DNA from: Azonexus sp.
Lineage (GTDB): Bacteria; Pseudomonadota; Gammaproteobacteria; Burkholderiales; Rhodocyclaceae
NCBI GenBank assembly: GCA_031285115.1
Contig: JAITWU010000061.1
Coordinates: 1 to 26,936 of the forward strand
Direction: 5' to 3'
DNA length: 26,936 bases
Below are positions 15,334 through 21,180 of this stretch, one piece after another (within the stretch, counting starts at the first letter, position 1; every line of letters begins with the position of its first letter). The position numbers and the translations under genes were made by a program. The notes under the pieces are model-generated. The model saw only the letters and a program-made list of their open reading frames with translations, was not told the DNA's origin and did no database searches.

Positions 15334-15385
15334 TAAATCCGCCTCATCTCGGTGCGACGCGCCGACGCAAAGGAAAGGCGACGCC

Positions 15386-15700
15386 ATGAAAGAGAAAATC
15401 GTTAGCTATACCCTCGAAACCCTGCCGCCGCTGACCGAGAAGGACAAGGCCGAGCTAGCCGCTTTGTTCGCCCGCCCGGACAGCGAGATTGATTACAGCG
15501 ACATTCCCCCGCTGACCGAGGATTTTTGGCAGAACGCCGTGCGCGGGCGCTTCTACAAACCCGTCAAGCGCCAGATCACGGCGCGCGTCGATGCCGATGT
15601 GCTCGACTGGCTGAAATCACAGGGCAAGGGCTACCAGACGCGCGTCAATGCCATCCTGCGTGACGCCATGCTGCGCTCGCTGCGCCAGCAGAAGGCATAA
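15386..15700 (+). CDS. BrnA-like antitoxin (ribbon-helix-helix, BrnA_antitoxin family), without BrnT
   Basis: This 104-residue protein has a good ribosome site (AAAGGAAAGG). The BrnA signature is strong: EIDYSDIPPLTEDFWQNAVRGRFYKPVKRQITARVD, then VLDWLKSQGKGYQTRVNAILRDAM, the C-terminal ribbon-helix-helix DNA-binding and dimerisation unit. BrnA normally neutralises the BrnT ribonuclease encoded immediately upstream, but the 85 bp between hrpA and this gene cannot hold BrnT. The next gene, 18 bp downstream, is a GNAT acetyltransferase. It may be an orphan antitoxin, an autoregulator that lost its toxin, or the partner of the acetyltransferase. Confidence 0.85.
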   Translation: MKEKIVSYTLETLPPLTEKDKAELAALFARPDSEIDYSDIPPLTEDFWQNAVRGRFYKPVKRQITARVDADVLDWLKSQGKGYQTRVNAILRDAMLRSLRQQKA

Positions 15701-15718
15701 GCCTGAACCGGGCAGCCG

Positions 15719-16189
15719 ATGGAAGCTGTTGAAATTACGTCCGCCAGCCAGGAGGATGCCGAGGCGATTCTTCATCTTCAGCATGAGGCGTATCAGTCTG
15801 AGGCGCGTCTATACAACGACTGGAACATTCCGCCTTTGACACAAACGATGGCGCAATTTCTCGTCGAATTACGCGCCAACCTTGTTCTCAAGGCCGTTTC
15901 GGGTTCCGCGTTGCTGGGTTCGGTACGCGCCCGCAACGACAACGGCGTCGTTCACATCGGGCGGCTGATTGTCGCGCCAGCGGCGCAGCGCCGAGGGATT
16001 GGCGGCAGCTTGCTGCGCGCGGTCGAAACACACTTTGCCAACGCCCGGTGTTTTGAATTGTTTACTGGAACGCAGAGTGAAGGAAATATTCGGCTCTATC
16101 GCAAGCATGGATACGAGGTTGCGCATGAGAAAAATCTTTCACCCGGCATCGCGCTTGTGTTCATGCGCAAATTAAATGAGCATCCCTGA
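15719..16189 (+). CDS. GNAT family N-acetyltransferase
   Basis: This 156-residue protein has the GNAT fold. The acetyl-CoA pyrophosphate loop is visible as IVAPAAQRRGIGGSLL (84-99; Q/R-x-x-G-x-G), and the C-terminal pattern N123-x3-Y127-x3-GYE is typical. The N-terminal part (DAEAILHLQHEAYQSEARLYNDWNIPPLTQT) matches a common chromosomal GNAT subgroup rather than the compact TacT/AtaT toxins. The substrate is unknown. It begins 18 bp after a BrnA-like antitoxin gene with no terminator between, so the two are probably co-transcribed; whether they interact is open. The ATG lacks a strong ribosome site, which would fit dependence on the upstream gene. Confidence 0.88.
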   Translation: MEAVEITSASQEDAEAILHLQHEAYQSEARLYNDWNIPPLTQTMAQFLVELRANLVLKAVSGSALLGSVRARNDNGVVHIGRLIVAPAAQRRGIGGSLLRAVETHFANARCFELFTGTQSEGNIRLYRKHGYEVAHEKNLSPGIALVFMRKLNEHP

Positions 16190-16240
16190 CCCATACCGCT
16201 TGCTTTGCCCGTTGGCGCAGAACCCAAAAGGAAATCAAAC

Positions 16241-16975
16241 ATGAGTGATGTCATGCTCGCGCTCCAGCGCACCTTTGCCGATCTCAAACATGGCCGGGTC
16301 TGGCTTTATGTGCTGACCCCGGCGCTGGTTTCGCTGCTGCTGACCATCGCGCTGGCCTTCTGGGCGTTGGGCGCATTTGTCCAGTATCTGCTTGGCTACC
16401 CGCCGATGACCTGGCTGATGGCCTGGCATCTCGCCTGGCTGGCGACGCTGATCGCCTATCTTGGCGGCTGGCTGGCGATTCTCGCCGTCGCTTACCTGGG
16501 CGCGACGCTGCTTTCCGCCGTAGCGATCATGCCGCTCATGCTCAAATTTCTGACTGAAGGCGAATACCGCGATGTCGCGCCGATGGGCAAGGACAGTTTT
16601 GTCGCCGCCGTCATCAACAGCCTGCTCGCCTCGGTGATTTTCGTTGTCGGCTGGCTGCTGACCATTCCGCTGTGGCTGATTCCCGGCTTTTCGCTGCTCA
16701 TCCCCTTGCTGCTCATGGCTTGGCTCAACCGCCGCACTTTTGCTTACGACGCGCTTTCCCTGCACGCCACCGCTGGCGAATGGGCTGTTTTACGAAAACG
16801 CCACAAAGGCCCGCTCTTCATGCTCGGTCTGACCATGGCGCTGCTCGCCCACATTCCCGTCATCGGCCTTCTGGTCCCCGCGCTGGCGGCGCTATCGTTC
16901 GTCCATTACGGGCTGGAAGCCCTGCGCCGCGAACGGCGCGGGGCGCTGGTCAGCATCGAGGGAGAAAAGCCATGA
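16241..16975 (+). CDS. EI24-domain (CysZ-like) integral membrane protein
   Basis: This 244-residue membrane protein has about six hydrophobic segments, the first at about residues 22-45, followed by long helices through LAILAVAYLGATLLSAVAIMP and LLASVIFVVGWLLTIPLWLIPG. The EI24 signature is seen in LIPLLLMAWLNRRTFAYDALSLHAT and the ending IPVIGLLVPALAALSFVHYGLEAL. CysZ is a sulfate channel of the same superfamily, but this shorter betaproteobacterial group has no established substrate. ATG 16241 is chosen over the upstream in-frame start at 16205 because AAAAGG lies at a proper distance and homology begins here. Its TGA overlaps the next ATG by 4 bp. Confidence 0.85.
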   Translation: MSDVMLALQRTFADLKHGRVWLYVLTPALVSLLLTIALAFWALGAFVQYLLGYPPMTWLMAWHLAWLATLIAYLGGWLAILAVAYLGATLLSAVAIMPLMLKFLTEGEYRDVAPMGKDSFVAAVINSLLASVIFVVGWLLTIPLWLIPGFSLLIPLLLMAWLNRRTFAYDALSLHATAGEWAVLRKRHKGPLFMLGLTMALLAHIPVIGLLVPALAALSFVHYGLEALRRERRGALVSIEGEKP

Positions 16976-17736
16976 GCCGCACGTTTGGCGCCATCATCAT
17001 CGGCGACGAAATTCTCTCCGGCAAACGTCACGACAAGCATTTCGCCAAAATTGCCGAACTCCTTGCCGCGCGTGGCTTGCGGCTTTCCTGGGTGGAATAT
17101 CTCGGCGATGACCGCGAGCGCCTGACCGCCACGTTCCGCCGCACGATGGCTGCGGGCGACGTGGTTTTTTCCTGCGGCGGCATCGGCAACACACCGGACG
17201 ACCAGACCCGGCAGGCGGTGGCGGCGGCGCTTGGCGTCGATCTCGTCCTGCACCCGGAAGGTTATGAAGAACTCAAAGCCCGTTTCCAGGGCGAAGAAAT
17301 CACCGACCAGCGCCGCCTGCTGGTCACTTTTCCGCGCGGTGTCGCCATCATCCCCAACCCCTTCAACCGCATTCCCGGCTTCATGGTCAATGACCACTAT
17401 TTCACCCCCGGCTTTCCGCAAATGGCGCACCCGATGATCGAATGGGCGCTTGACCGTTTTTACCGCGAGGAATTCAAGCCGGTCGCCGGTCGCGTCGAAA
17501 AAGCCTTTCTGCTGACCGGCCCGAACGCCTACGAAAGCGCCCTGCTTGATCTGATGGAGGACATCGTTGCCCGCTACCCGGATTTGCGCCTCTTTTCGCT
17601 GCCGTCGATTGTCGGCAAGGAACGCCGCCACCTCGAACTCGGCGTCGAAGGCGGGCCGGAACGGGTCGAGCAGGCGATGGCGGAAATTCGCGCCGAGGTC
17701 GAAAAACGGGAGATTAGCTGGGTCTGGCGGACGTAA
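16972..17736 (+). CDS. Molybdopterin-binding domain protein (MoaB/Mog/CinA N-terminal type)
   Basis: This 254-residue protein has the MoCF_biosynth domain at its N-terminus: GAIIIGDEILSGKRHDKH (about 6-23) and VVFSCGGIGNTPDDQTRQAVA. The rest (PNPFNRIPGFMVNDHYFTPGFPQM, and a C-terminal half with PSIVGKERRHLELGVEG) follows the pattern of CinA-like competence/damage-inducible proteins without the C-terminal deamidase domain. Function is uncertain: it may bind a pterin or nucleotide-like ligand. It is translationally coupled to the EI24 gene by an ATGA overlap. A longer in-frame reading from 16672 would overlap that gene and is rejected. The stop TAA abuts a palindromic repeat element. Confidence 0.85.
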   Translation: MSRTFGAIIIGDEILSGKRHDKHFAKIAELLAARGLRLSWVEYLGDDRERLTATFRRTMAAGDVVFSCGGIGNTPDDQTRQAVAAALGVDLVLHPEGYEELKARFQGEEITDQRRLLVTFPRGVAIIPNPFNRIPGFMVNDHYFTPGFPQMAHPMIEWALDRFYREEFKPVAGRVEKAFLLTGPNAYESALLDLMEDIVARYPDLRLFSLPSIVGKERRHLELGVEGGPERVEQAMAEIRAEVEKREISWVWRT

Positions 17737-17819
17737 TTCCATTTCCAGATCAAACGATCACTTTGTCGACTTCGCTTGCCGTGCCATAGCACTGTCGGCG
17801 CTTCGTCTTCGCGTACTCG

Positions 17820-17829
17820 CTTGATCTGA
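17820..17829 (+). repeat. Target-site duplication, left copy (CTTGATCTGA)
   Basis: This 10-bp direct repeat lies immediately outside the left inverted repeat of the MITE. The identical right copy is at 17984-17993. Confidence 0.8.
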
Positions 17830-17983
17830 CAGGGCAATCGCATGAATGACGTAGGGGCGGCATTCTGCCGCCAGCGGGCGACTAAAAGTCGCCCCTACAA
17901 CACCCTTTTTCTCCCTCATGGGCTTTTTGCAGCGGATAAAAACAGTTGTTTTGTTGTCCAAAAGCATTCATGCGATTGCCCTG
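17830..17983. mobile_element. 154-bp MITE with perfect 19-bp terminal inverted repeats
   Basis: CAGGGCAATCGCATGAATG (17830-17848) is exactly inverted at 17965-17983, and the element is flanked by a 10-bp direct repeat. It encodes no protein, so movement would depend on a transposase elsewhere. Inverted repeats starting CAGGG with 8-10 bp target duplications fit the ISAs1 family, which is an inference from recalled family traits. Inside is a compact triple-hairpin repeat: GTAGGGGCG (17851-17859) with CGCCCCTAC (17890-17898) as the outer stem, and GGCGGCA/TGCCGCC and GGGCGACT/AGTCGCCC as inner stems. Confidence 0.85.
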
Positions 17984-17993
17984 CTTGATCTGA
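17984..17993 (+). repeat. Target-site duplication, right copy (CTTGATCTGA)
   Basis: This is identical to the copy at 17820-17829 and lies immediately outside the right inverted repeat. It also forms part of the right arm of the older palindromic element that was the insertion target. Confidence 0.8.
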
Positions 17994-18012
17994 AAATGGA
18001 ATAAAGGCGCAC

Positions 18013-18041
18013 AAAAAAGCCCGCGCTCGGCGGGCTTTTTT
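18013..18041. terminator. Bidirectional Rho-independent terminator
   Basis: A6 plus GCCCGC (18013-18024) pairs with GCGGGC plus T6 (18030-18041) around a 5-base loop. The symmetry gives a U-tract on both strands, so it serves the first phasin gene (minus) and the molybdopterin-binding protein operon (plus). Confidence 0.88.
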
Positions 18042-18064
18042 GCTGGTGCAGAAAAAAGCGGCGC

Positions 18065-18634
18065 TTACTTGGCGGCCTTTTTGGCGGCGGCGCTGGTGGC
18101 GCTGCTCTTGGCGGCGGGCGGCGTCACCGCCTTGGCTGCGGCCTGCATGTTGGCTTCGGCGATGTCGGCGAGTTGCCGGGCCATCTGGTGCATGTTGTCG
18201 AAAGCTCTGGTCGAAGCGTTGATCATGGATTCCATGCCAGCGGCGATGACATCGCCGCCGACCGGGGCGGTTTTGGCTTTGGCGACGGCGCTGGCGGCGG
18301 TTTTGTTGAAGCTGCTGTATTGCGCTTCCATGACCGTCGTGATTTCTTTTTGCATCTGGGTCATCAGGTCGTAGACGCTGCGCGAGTAATCGACGACTTT
18401 TTCCACGCCCGGCTTGGCCAGTTCGCTGTTGAGGCGGGCCATGTCGCTCGCGTCTTTGGCGGCCATCAACTGCTGGGTGTTGGCAACCGTGTTATTAAAA
18501 AACTCGCGCGAGGCGGCCAGATTCAGGGTCGTCAGGCGCTCGACGCCGGTGAAGGCGGTGCGCATCAGCGCCATCATCATTTCGAGGTTGGCTTGCTGGG
18601 CGGCGGTCAGTTGTTCGATATTCGGGTTGCTCAT
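18065..18634 (-). CDS. Phasin family protein (PHA granule-associated), first copy
   Basis: This 189-residue phasin coats polyhydroxyalkanoate granules and controls their size and number. The phasin_2 pattern is visible: IEQLTAAQQANLEMMMAL, ERLTTLNLAASREFFNNT, MAAKDASDMARLNSELAKPGVEKVVDYSRSVYDLMTQMQKEI and a long amphipathic helix to the end. The Ala/Lys-rich tail (PPAAKSSATSAAAKKAAK) resembles PhaF/PhaM-like basic tails but is short. ATG 18634 is preferred to ATG 18637 because GGAG lies 7 rather than 4 nt upstream. A terminator separates it from the upstream second phasin gene, and no strong own promoter was found in the short gap, so its expression may rely on read-through. Confidence 0.9.
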   Translation of the reverse strand: MSNPNIEQLTAAQQANLEMMMALMRTAFTGVERLTTLNLAASREFFNNTVANTQQLMAAKDASDMARLNSELAKPGVEKVVDYSRSVYDLMTQMQKEITTVMEAQYSSFNKTAASAVAKAKTAPVGGDVIAAGMESMINASTRAFDNMHQMARQLADIAEANMQAAAKAVTPPAAKSSATSAAAKKAAK

Positions 18635-18671
18635 CATCTATCTCCAGGTCGGGGTTCAATACAGGGGATGA

Positions 18672-18698
18672 AACAAAACCCCCGCTGGTCAGCGGGGG
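18672..18698 (-). terminator. Rho-independent terminator after the second phasin gene
   Basis: On the minus strand a GC stem (CCCCCGCTG paired with CAGCGGGGG, 18679-18698) is followed by TTTTGTTT. It lies 19 bp after the stop of the 18718-19272 gene and before the first phasin gene. The loop is very tight unless the inner pairs open. Confidence 0.8.
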
Positions 18699-18717
18699 CG
18701 TGGGGTGAAGCTGAAAC

Positions 18718-19272
18718 TTAGCGGGTCTTTTTGCCAGCGGTCTGGCCGACAGCCTTGACCGTCGCATTGGTCGCGGCGGCGACATTGGCTTCGGTGATTT
18801 CGGCGACTTGTCTGGCGGCCTTGTTCAGATTGTCGAAAGCCGAGTTGGCGGCGGCGATGGCGCTCTTGACGGCGGCGACGGCTACGTCCGACCCGGCGGG
18901 CGCGGATTTGGCGGCCTTGTCGAGCAGTTCGGCAACCTGCTTCTGGAAGCCGCCGAATTGGGCTTCGATGGTCTTCGACAGTTCTTCCTGCGCCTGGGCG
19001 GAAATTTCATAGACGCTGCGCGAGTAGGCAACGGCTTTTTCGACATTGGGCTGGGCGAGCGAAGCCTGGATCGACAGGGCTTCCTGGGGGTCTTTGGCGC
19101 CGAGCAGGGCTTTGGCGTTGGAGACGGAATCTTCGAGCACCGAGCGGGCGGTGTTGAGGTTCAAGGCAGCGATGCGCTCGGCGGAAGCCAGCGCGGCATT
19201 GGCGACCGACAAAAGGGAATCAACAGTGGCTTTGTTGGCGGCGGCGAATTGTTCGGGGGTCGTGAAGCTCAT
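18718..19272 (-). CDS. phaP: Phasin family protein (PHA granule-associated), second copy
   Basis: This 184-residue phasin of the betaproteobacterial PhaP type begins MSFTTPEQFAAANKATVDSLLSVANAALASAERIAALNL, with the characteristic PNVEKAVAYSRSVYEISAQAQEEL in the middle and an Ala-rich amphipathic helix ending in a small basic tail (TAGKKTR). It is predicted to be cytoplasmic and bound to PHA granules. It differs substantially from the tandem copy downstream, so the duplication is old. The gene has a consensus promoter with two TTGCAGTGCA motifs upstream and its own terminator, the arrangement expected of a highly expressed, repressor-controlled phasin. A good ribosome site (AAGGTT...GAGGAGAACACC) precedes the ATG. 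Confidence 0.93.
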   Translation of the reverse strand: MSFTTPEQFAAANKATVDSLLSVANAALASAERIAALNLNTARSVLEDSVSNAKALLGAKDPQEALSIQASLAQPNVEKAVAYSRSVYEISAQAQEELSKTIEAQFGGFQKQVAELLDKAAKSAPAGSDVAVAAVKSAIAAANSAFDNLNKAARQVAEITEANVAAATNATVKAVGQTAGKKTR

Positions 19273-19353
19273 GGTGTTCTCCTCAAGGTTAAAAAGGTTG
19301 GGAGCGGCATGGCAAGCGATGGCGGACTTGTTTCTTCCTTGCTTCTCATCATG

Positions 19354-19363
19354 TTGCAGTGCA
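19354..19363 (-). promoter_or_regulatory. PhaR-like motif, copy 1 (TTGCAGTGCA)
   Basis: This decamer is one of two identical copies 59 bp apart upstream of phaP. It falls just downstream of the -10, near the predicted start of transcription, where a repressor would block initiation. TGCA-N-TGCA symmetry and TGC-richness agree with known PhaR sites. Confidence 0.5.
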
Positions 19364-19374
19364 GCATGAGACCG

Positions 19375-19402
19375 ATTATAGGGGAGTTTTGGCGCTTGTC
19401 AA
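19375..19402 (-). promoter_or_regulatory. Consensus sigma-70 promoter for phaP
   Basis: On the minus strand both hexamers are perfect: TTGACA (19402-19397) and TATAAT (19380-19375), separated by 16 bp. This is the strongest promoter match in the window. Transcription would start about 95 bp before the phasin ATG. Confidence 0.85.
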
Positions 19403-19412
19403 CGGTTTTCTA

Positions 19413-19422
19413 TTGCAGTGCA
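19413..19422 (-). promoter_or_regulatory. PhaR-like motif, copy 2 (TTGCAGTGCA)
   Basis: This identical copy of the motif at 19354 lies 11 bp upstream of the -35. With copy 1 it brackets the promoter, so a bound repressor could occlude it or loop across it. Confidence 0.5.
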
Positions 19423-19457
19423 CAAAAAAATTTAATGCGATAAAAATCAGCGACTTG

Positions 19458-20078
19458 TCATGGCTTTTTAGCCGGGGCTGCGGGGGCGTCGGCGGCGCTG
19501 TCGCCGAGGCTGGAAGCGCCTTTGAGTTCGCGCGGCTCACTGCGGGGCGGCGGGCGTTGCGCCCCATCCTTGTTGCCCTTTTGTTCGAGCGTGACGCGCA
19601 CGCGGCCCGGCGCGCCGTTCTTGTCGCCCGCCGTCGCCAGGTATTTTTCGTTGACCGCGTCGTACCAGATATAGTCGCCACGGATTTCGTCGCCGCCGCT
19701 CTTGACCCAGGCGCGCTGGAACAGTTCGGCGATTTCGCTGTTGCTGTCGTATTCGATGCGCTCGGCTTCGCCCTCGATATATTCGTCGCGCCCTTCGCGT
19801 TTCTGGCGGAAGTGGGCGAGTCCGCCTTTGGCGGCGGTGGCGACGCCTTTCTGGAAGCCGTATTGATCCTCGGTGACGACCACGCGGTCGGCCTTGAGAA
19901 CCAGCGTACCTTTGGTGATGACGACGTTGCCTTCGAGAATCTGGATTTTTTTGGCGTCGTCGACCGAGAGACGGTTGGCTTCGAGGTGCATGGGCTTGTC
20001 GCGGTCGGCCCGTTCGGCCAGAGCGGCGGTGGCGGCGAGGCCAAGGAGGAGGCAAAGCGGGAGTGGGCGCAGGTTCAT
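19458..20078 (-). CDS. lptA: Lipopolysaccharide transport periplasmic protein LptA
   Basis: This 206-residue protein has a signal peptide cut after about Ala21 (AALA). LptA bridges LptC and LptD and carries LPS across the periplasm. The OstA-type beta-jellyroll repeats are visible: DKPMHLEANRLSVDDAKKIQILEGNVVITKGTLVLKADRVVV, then EGEAERIEYDSNSEIAELFQRAWVKSGGDEIRGDYIWYD. The C-terminal tail after about residue 165 is a low-complexity Pro/Ala/Lys extension common in betaproteobacteria. Its ATG overlaps the lptC stop by 4 bp. The usual next genes, lptB and rpoN, are not found downstream; a phasin promoter region follows instead. Confidence 0.93.
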   Translation of the reverse strand: MNLRPLPLCLLLGLAATAALAERADRDKPMHLEANRLSVDDAKKIQILEGNVVITKGTLVLKADRVVVTEDQYGFQKGVATAAKGGLAHFRQKREGRDEYIEGEAERIEYDSNSEIAELFQRAWVKSGGDEIRGDYIWYDAVNEKYLATAGDKNGAPGRVRVTLEQKGNKDGAQRPPPRSEPRELKGASSLGDSAADAPAAPAKKP

Positions 20079-20656
20079 GGTTTTTTGGCCGGGCTGATGT
20101 AGACGCCTGTGACCTGCGATTGCAGGACGAAGGTCGAGAGGTTGGTGTTGACTTGGAGGCCGACGCCTTTGAGCCAGGATTGGCCCATGGTCAATTCAGC
20201 CGGGCCGTTGGTAAAGGCCGTGCCGAAATCGGGCTGGGCCGTCAGGTCTGGCGTCCGGACGCGCAGTTCGGGACGGTTGGCGGCAGCGGCGCGGACGGCG
20301 TTGACGTCATCCCAGAGAAAGACCGTTTCGCCCCCGGAACTGACCCGGGCGTTGAGCGCCGAGATGGTCAGCGGCGGCGCGTCGGGGCGGTAGTTGATGA
20401 GCGTTGGCGAGCGCAGTTCTGAGGAATCGTCGTCGGGATAATGTTCGAGCCAGGGGGAGGTCAGCCGGTATTTGACCCGGCCTTCGGCATCGAAGCGGCG
20501 AACGGTGAAATTTTCGGCAATGGCGTCGGGGTCGTGGCGTTGATTGCCGTCCCGCTTGGGTTCGGCGGAATCGACCGCGTTCTGTAGCCAGAAGCTGAGG
20601 CCGGCGAGAAAGGCTGCCAGAATGATCGGGAAAAGTTGCCCCTGCCAGTTTTTCAT
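20075..20656 (-). CDS. lptC: LPS export protein LptC
   Basis: This 193-residue bitopic inner-membrane protein has one N-terminal helix (about 7-24, LFPIILAAFLAGLSFWL) followed by a periplasmic jellyroll domain. LptC receives LPS from the LptB2FG transporter and passes it to LptA. Family wording is clear: DPDAIAENFTVRRFDAEGRVKYRLTSPWLEHYPDDDSSELRSPTLINY, and the end QVTGVYISP. ATG 20656 overlaps the kdsC stop in a TGATG arrangement; a longer in-frame reading to 20872 lies inside kdsC and is rejected. Confidence 0.93.
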   Translation of the reverse strand: MKNWQGQLFPIILAAFLAGLSFWLQNAVDSAEPKRDGNQRHDPDAIAENFTVRRFDAEGRVKYRLTSPWLEHYPDDDSSELRSPTLINYRPDAPPLTISALNARVSSGGETVFLWDDVNAVRAAAANRPELRVRTPDLTAQPDFGTAFTNGPAELTMGQSWLKGVGLQVNTNLSTFVLQSQVTGVYISPAKKP

Positions 20657-21180
20657 CACGTTTCGAGATAGGGGGCGATGGCCGCCGCCAACTTGCCCTG
20701 GGCGGCGAGGATGAATTCGATGGCTTCGCGCACGGCGCCGTGGCCGCCGCTGGCTTTGGTAATCACATGGGCCAGCTCTTTGACGATGGGTTGGGCGTTG
20801 GCCGGGGCGATGGCGAGGCCGCAGCGGCGCATCACCGGCAGGTCGATCAGATCGTCGCCCATGAAGGCGCATTGTTCCCAGCCGAGATCGAGTTGATCGA
20901 GCAGGTCGGCGACGGCCCCCTGTTTGTCGCCAACGCCCTGAAGGACATGCGTAATGCCGAGATCGGCGGCGCGCGCCGTGACGATATTGGAATGGCGACC
21001 GGTGACGATGGCCAGCTCGAAACCGGCGCGCAGCATCAGCTTGACGCCAAGACCGTCCTGGGCATTGAAGGTTTTGATTTCGCTGCCGTCTTCTGTGTAG
21101 TGCAGGCGGCCATCCGTCATCACGCCGTCGCTGTCGAAAGCGGCCAGTTTGATGCGGGCGGCGCGGGCCTCGCTATCCAT
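20656..21180 (-). CDS. kdsC: 3-deoxy-D-manno-octulosonate 8-phosphate phosphatase
   Basis: This 174-residue HAD-superfamily phosphatase without a cap domain works as a tetramer and releases Kdo from Kdo-8-phosphate. HAD motifs are complete: nucleophile Asp16 and Asp18 in FDSDGVMTDGRL, Thr60 in IVTGRHSNIV, Lys86 in GDKQGA, and GDDLIDLPVM (108-117) for the metal. The length fits the family (E. coli 188). Its start overlaps the kdsD stop and its stop overlaps the lptC start, each by one base, so kdsD-kdsC-lptC form a translationally coupled unit. Confidence 0.95.
   Translation of the reverse strand: MDSEARAARIKLAAFDSDGVMTDGRLHYTEDGSEIKTFNAQDGLGVKLMLRAGFELAIVTGRHSNIVTARAADLGITHVLQGVGDKQGAVADLLDQLDLGWEQCAFMGDDLIDLPVMRRCGLAIAPANAQPIVKELAHVITKASGGHGAVREAIEFILAAQGKLAAAIAPYLET

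Larger units (their letters stand above)
17736..18002. repeat. Palindromic repeat element (103 bp before interruption), split by a MITE
   Basis: ATTCCATTTCCAGATCAA (17736-17753) is inverted, with one mismatch, as TTGATCTGAAAATGGAAT (17985-18002); symmetry continues inward with more mismatches (CGA..AC). Removing the inserted 154-bp element and one copy of its 10-bp duplication leaves a 103-bp element whose two ends match. It starts at the stop codon of the molybdopterin-binding gene and ends just before a bidirectional terminator. It contains no gene. Confidence 0.65.

Noticed and set aside
15301..15385. A possible brnT toxin gene upstream of the BrnA-like gene
   Set aside because: There are only 85 bp between hrpA and the antitoxin gene. 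No BrnT-like peptide or fragment was seen in any frame.
16672..16971. N-terminal extension of the molybdopterin-binding protein
   Set aside because: The extension overlaps the EI24 gene out of frame. Homology and an ATGA overlap support the start at 16972.
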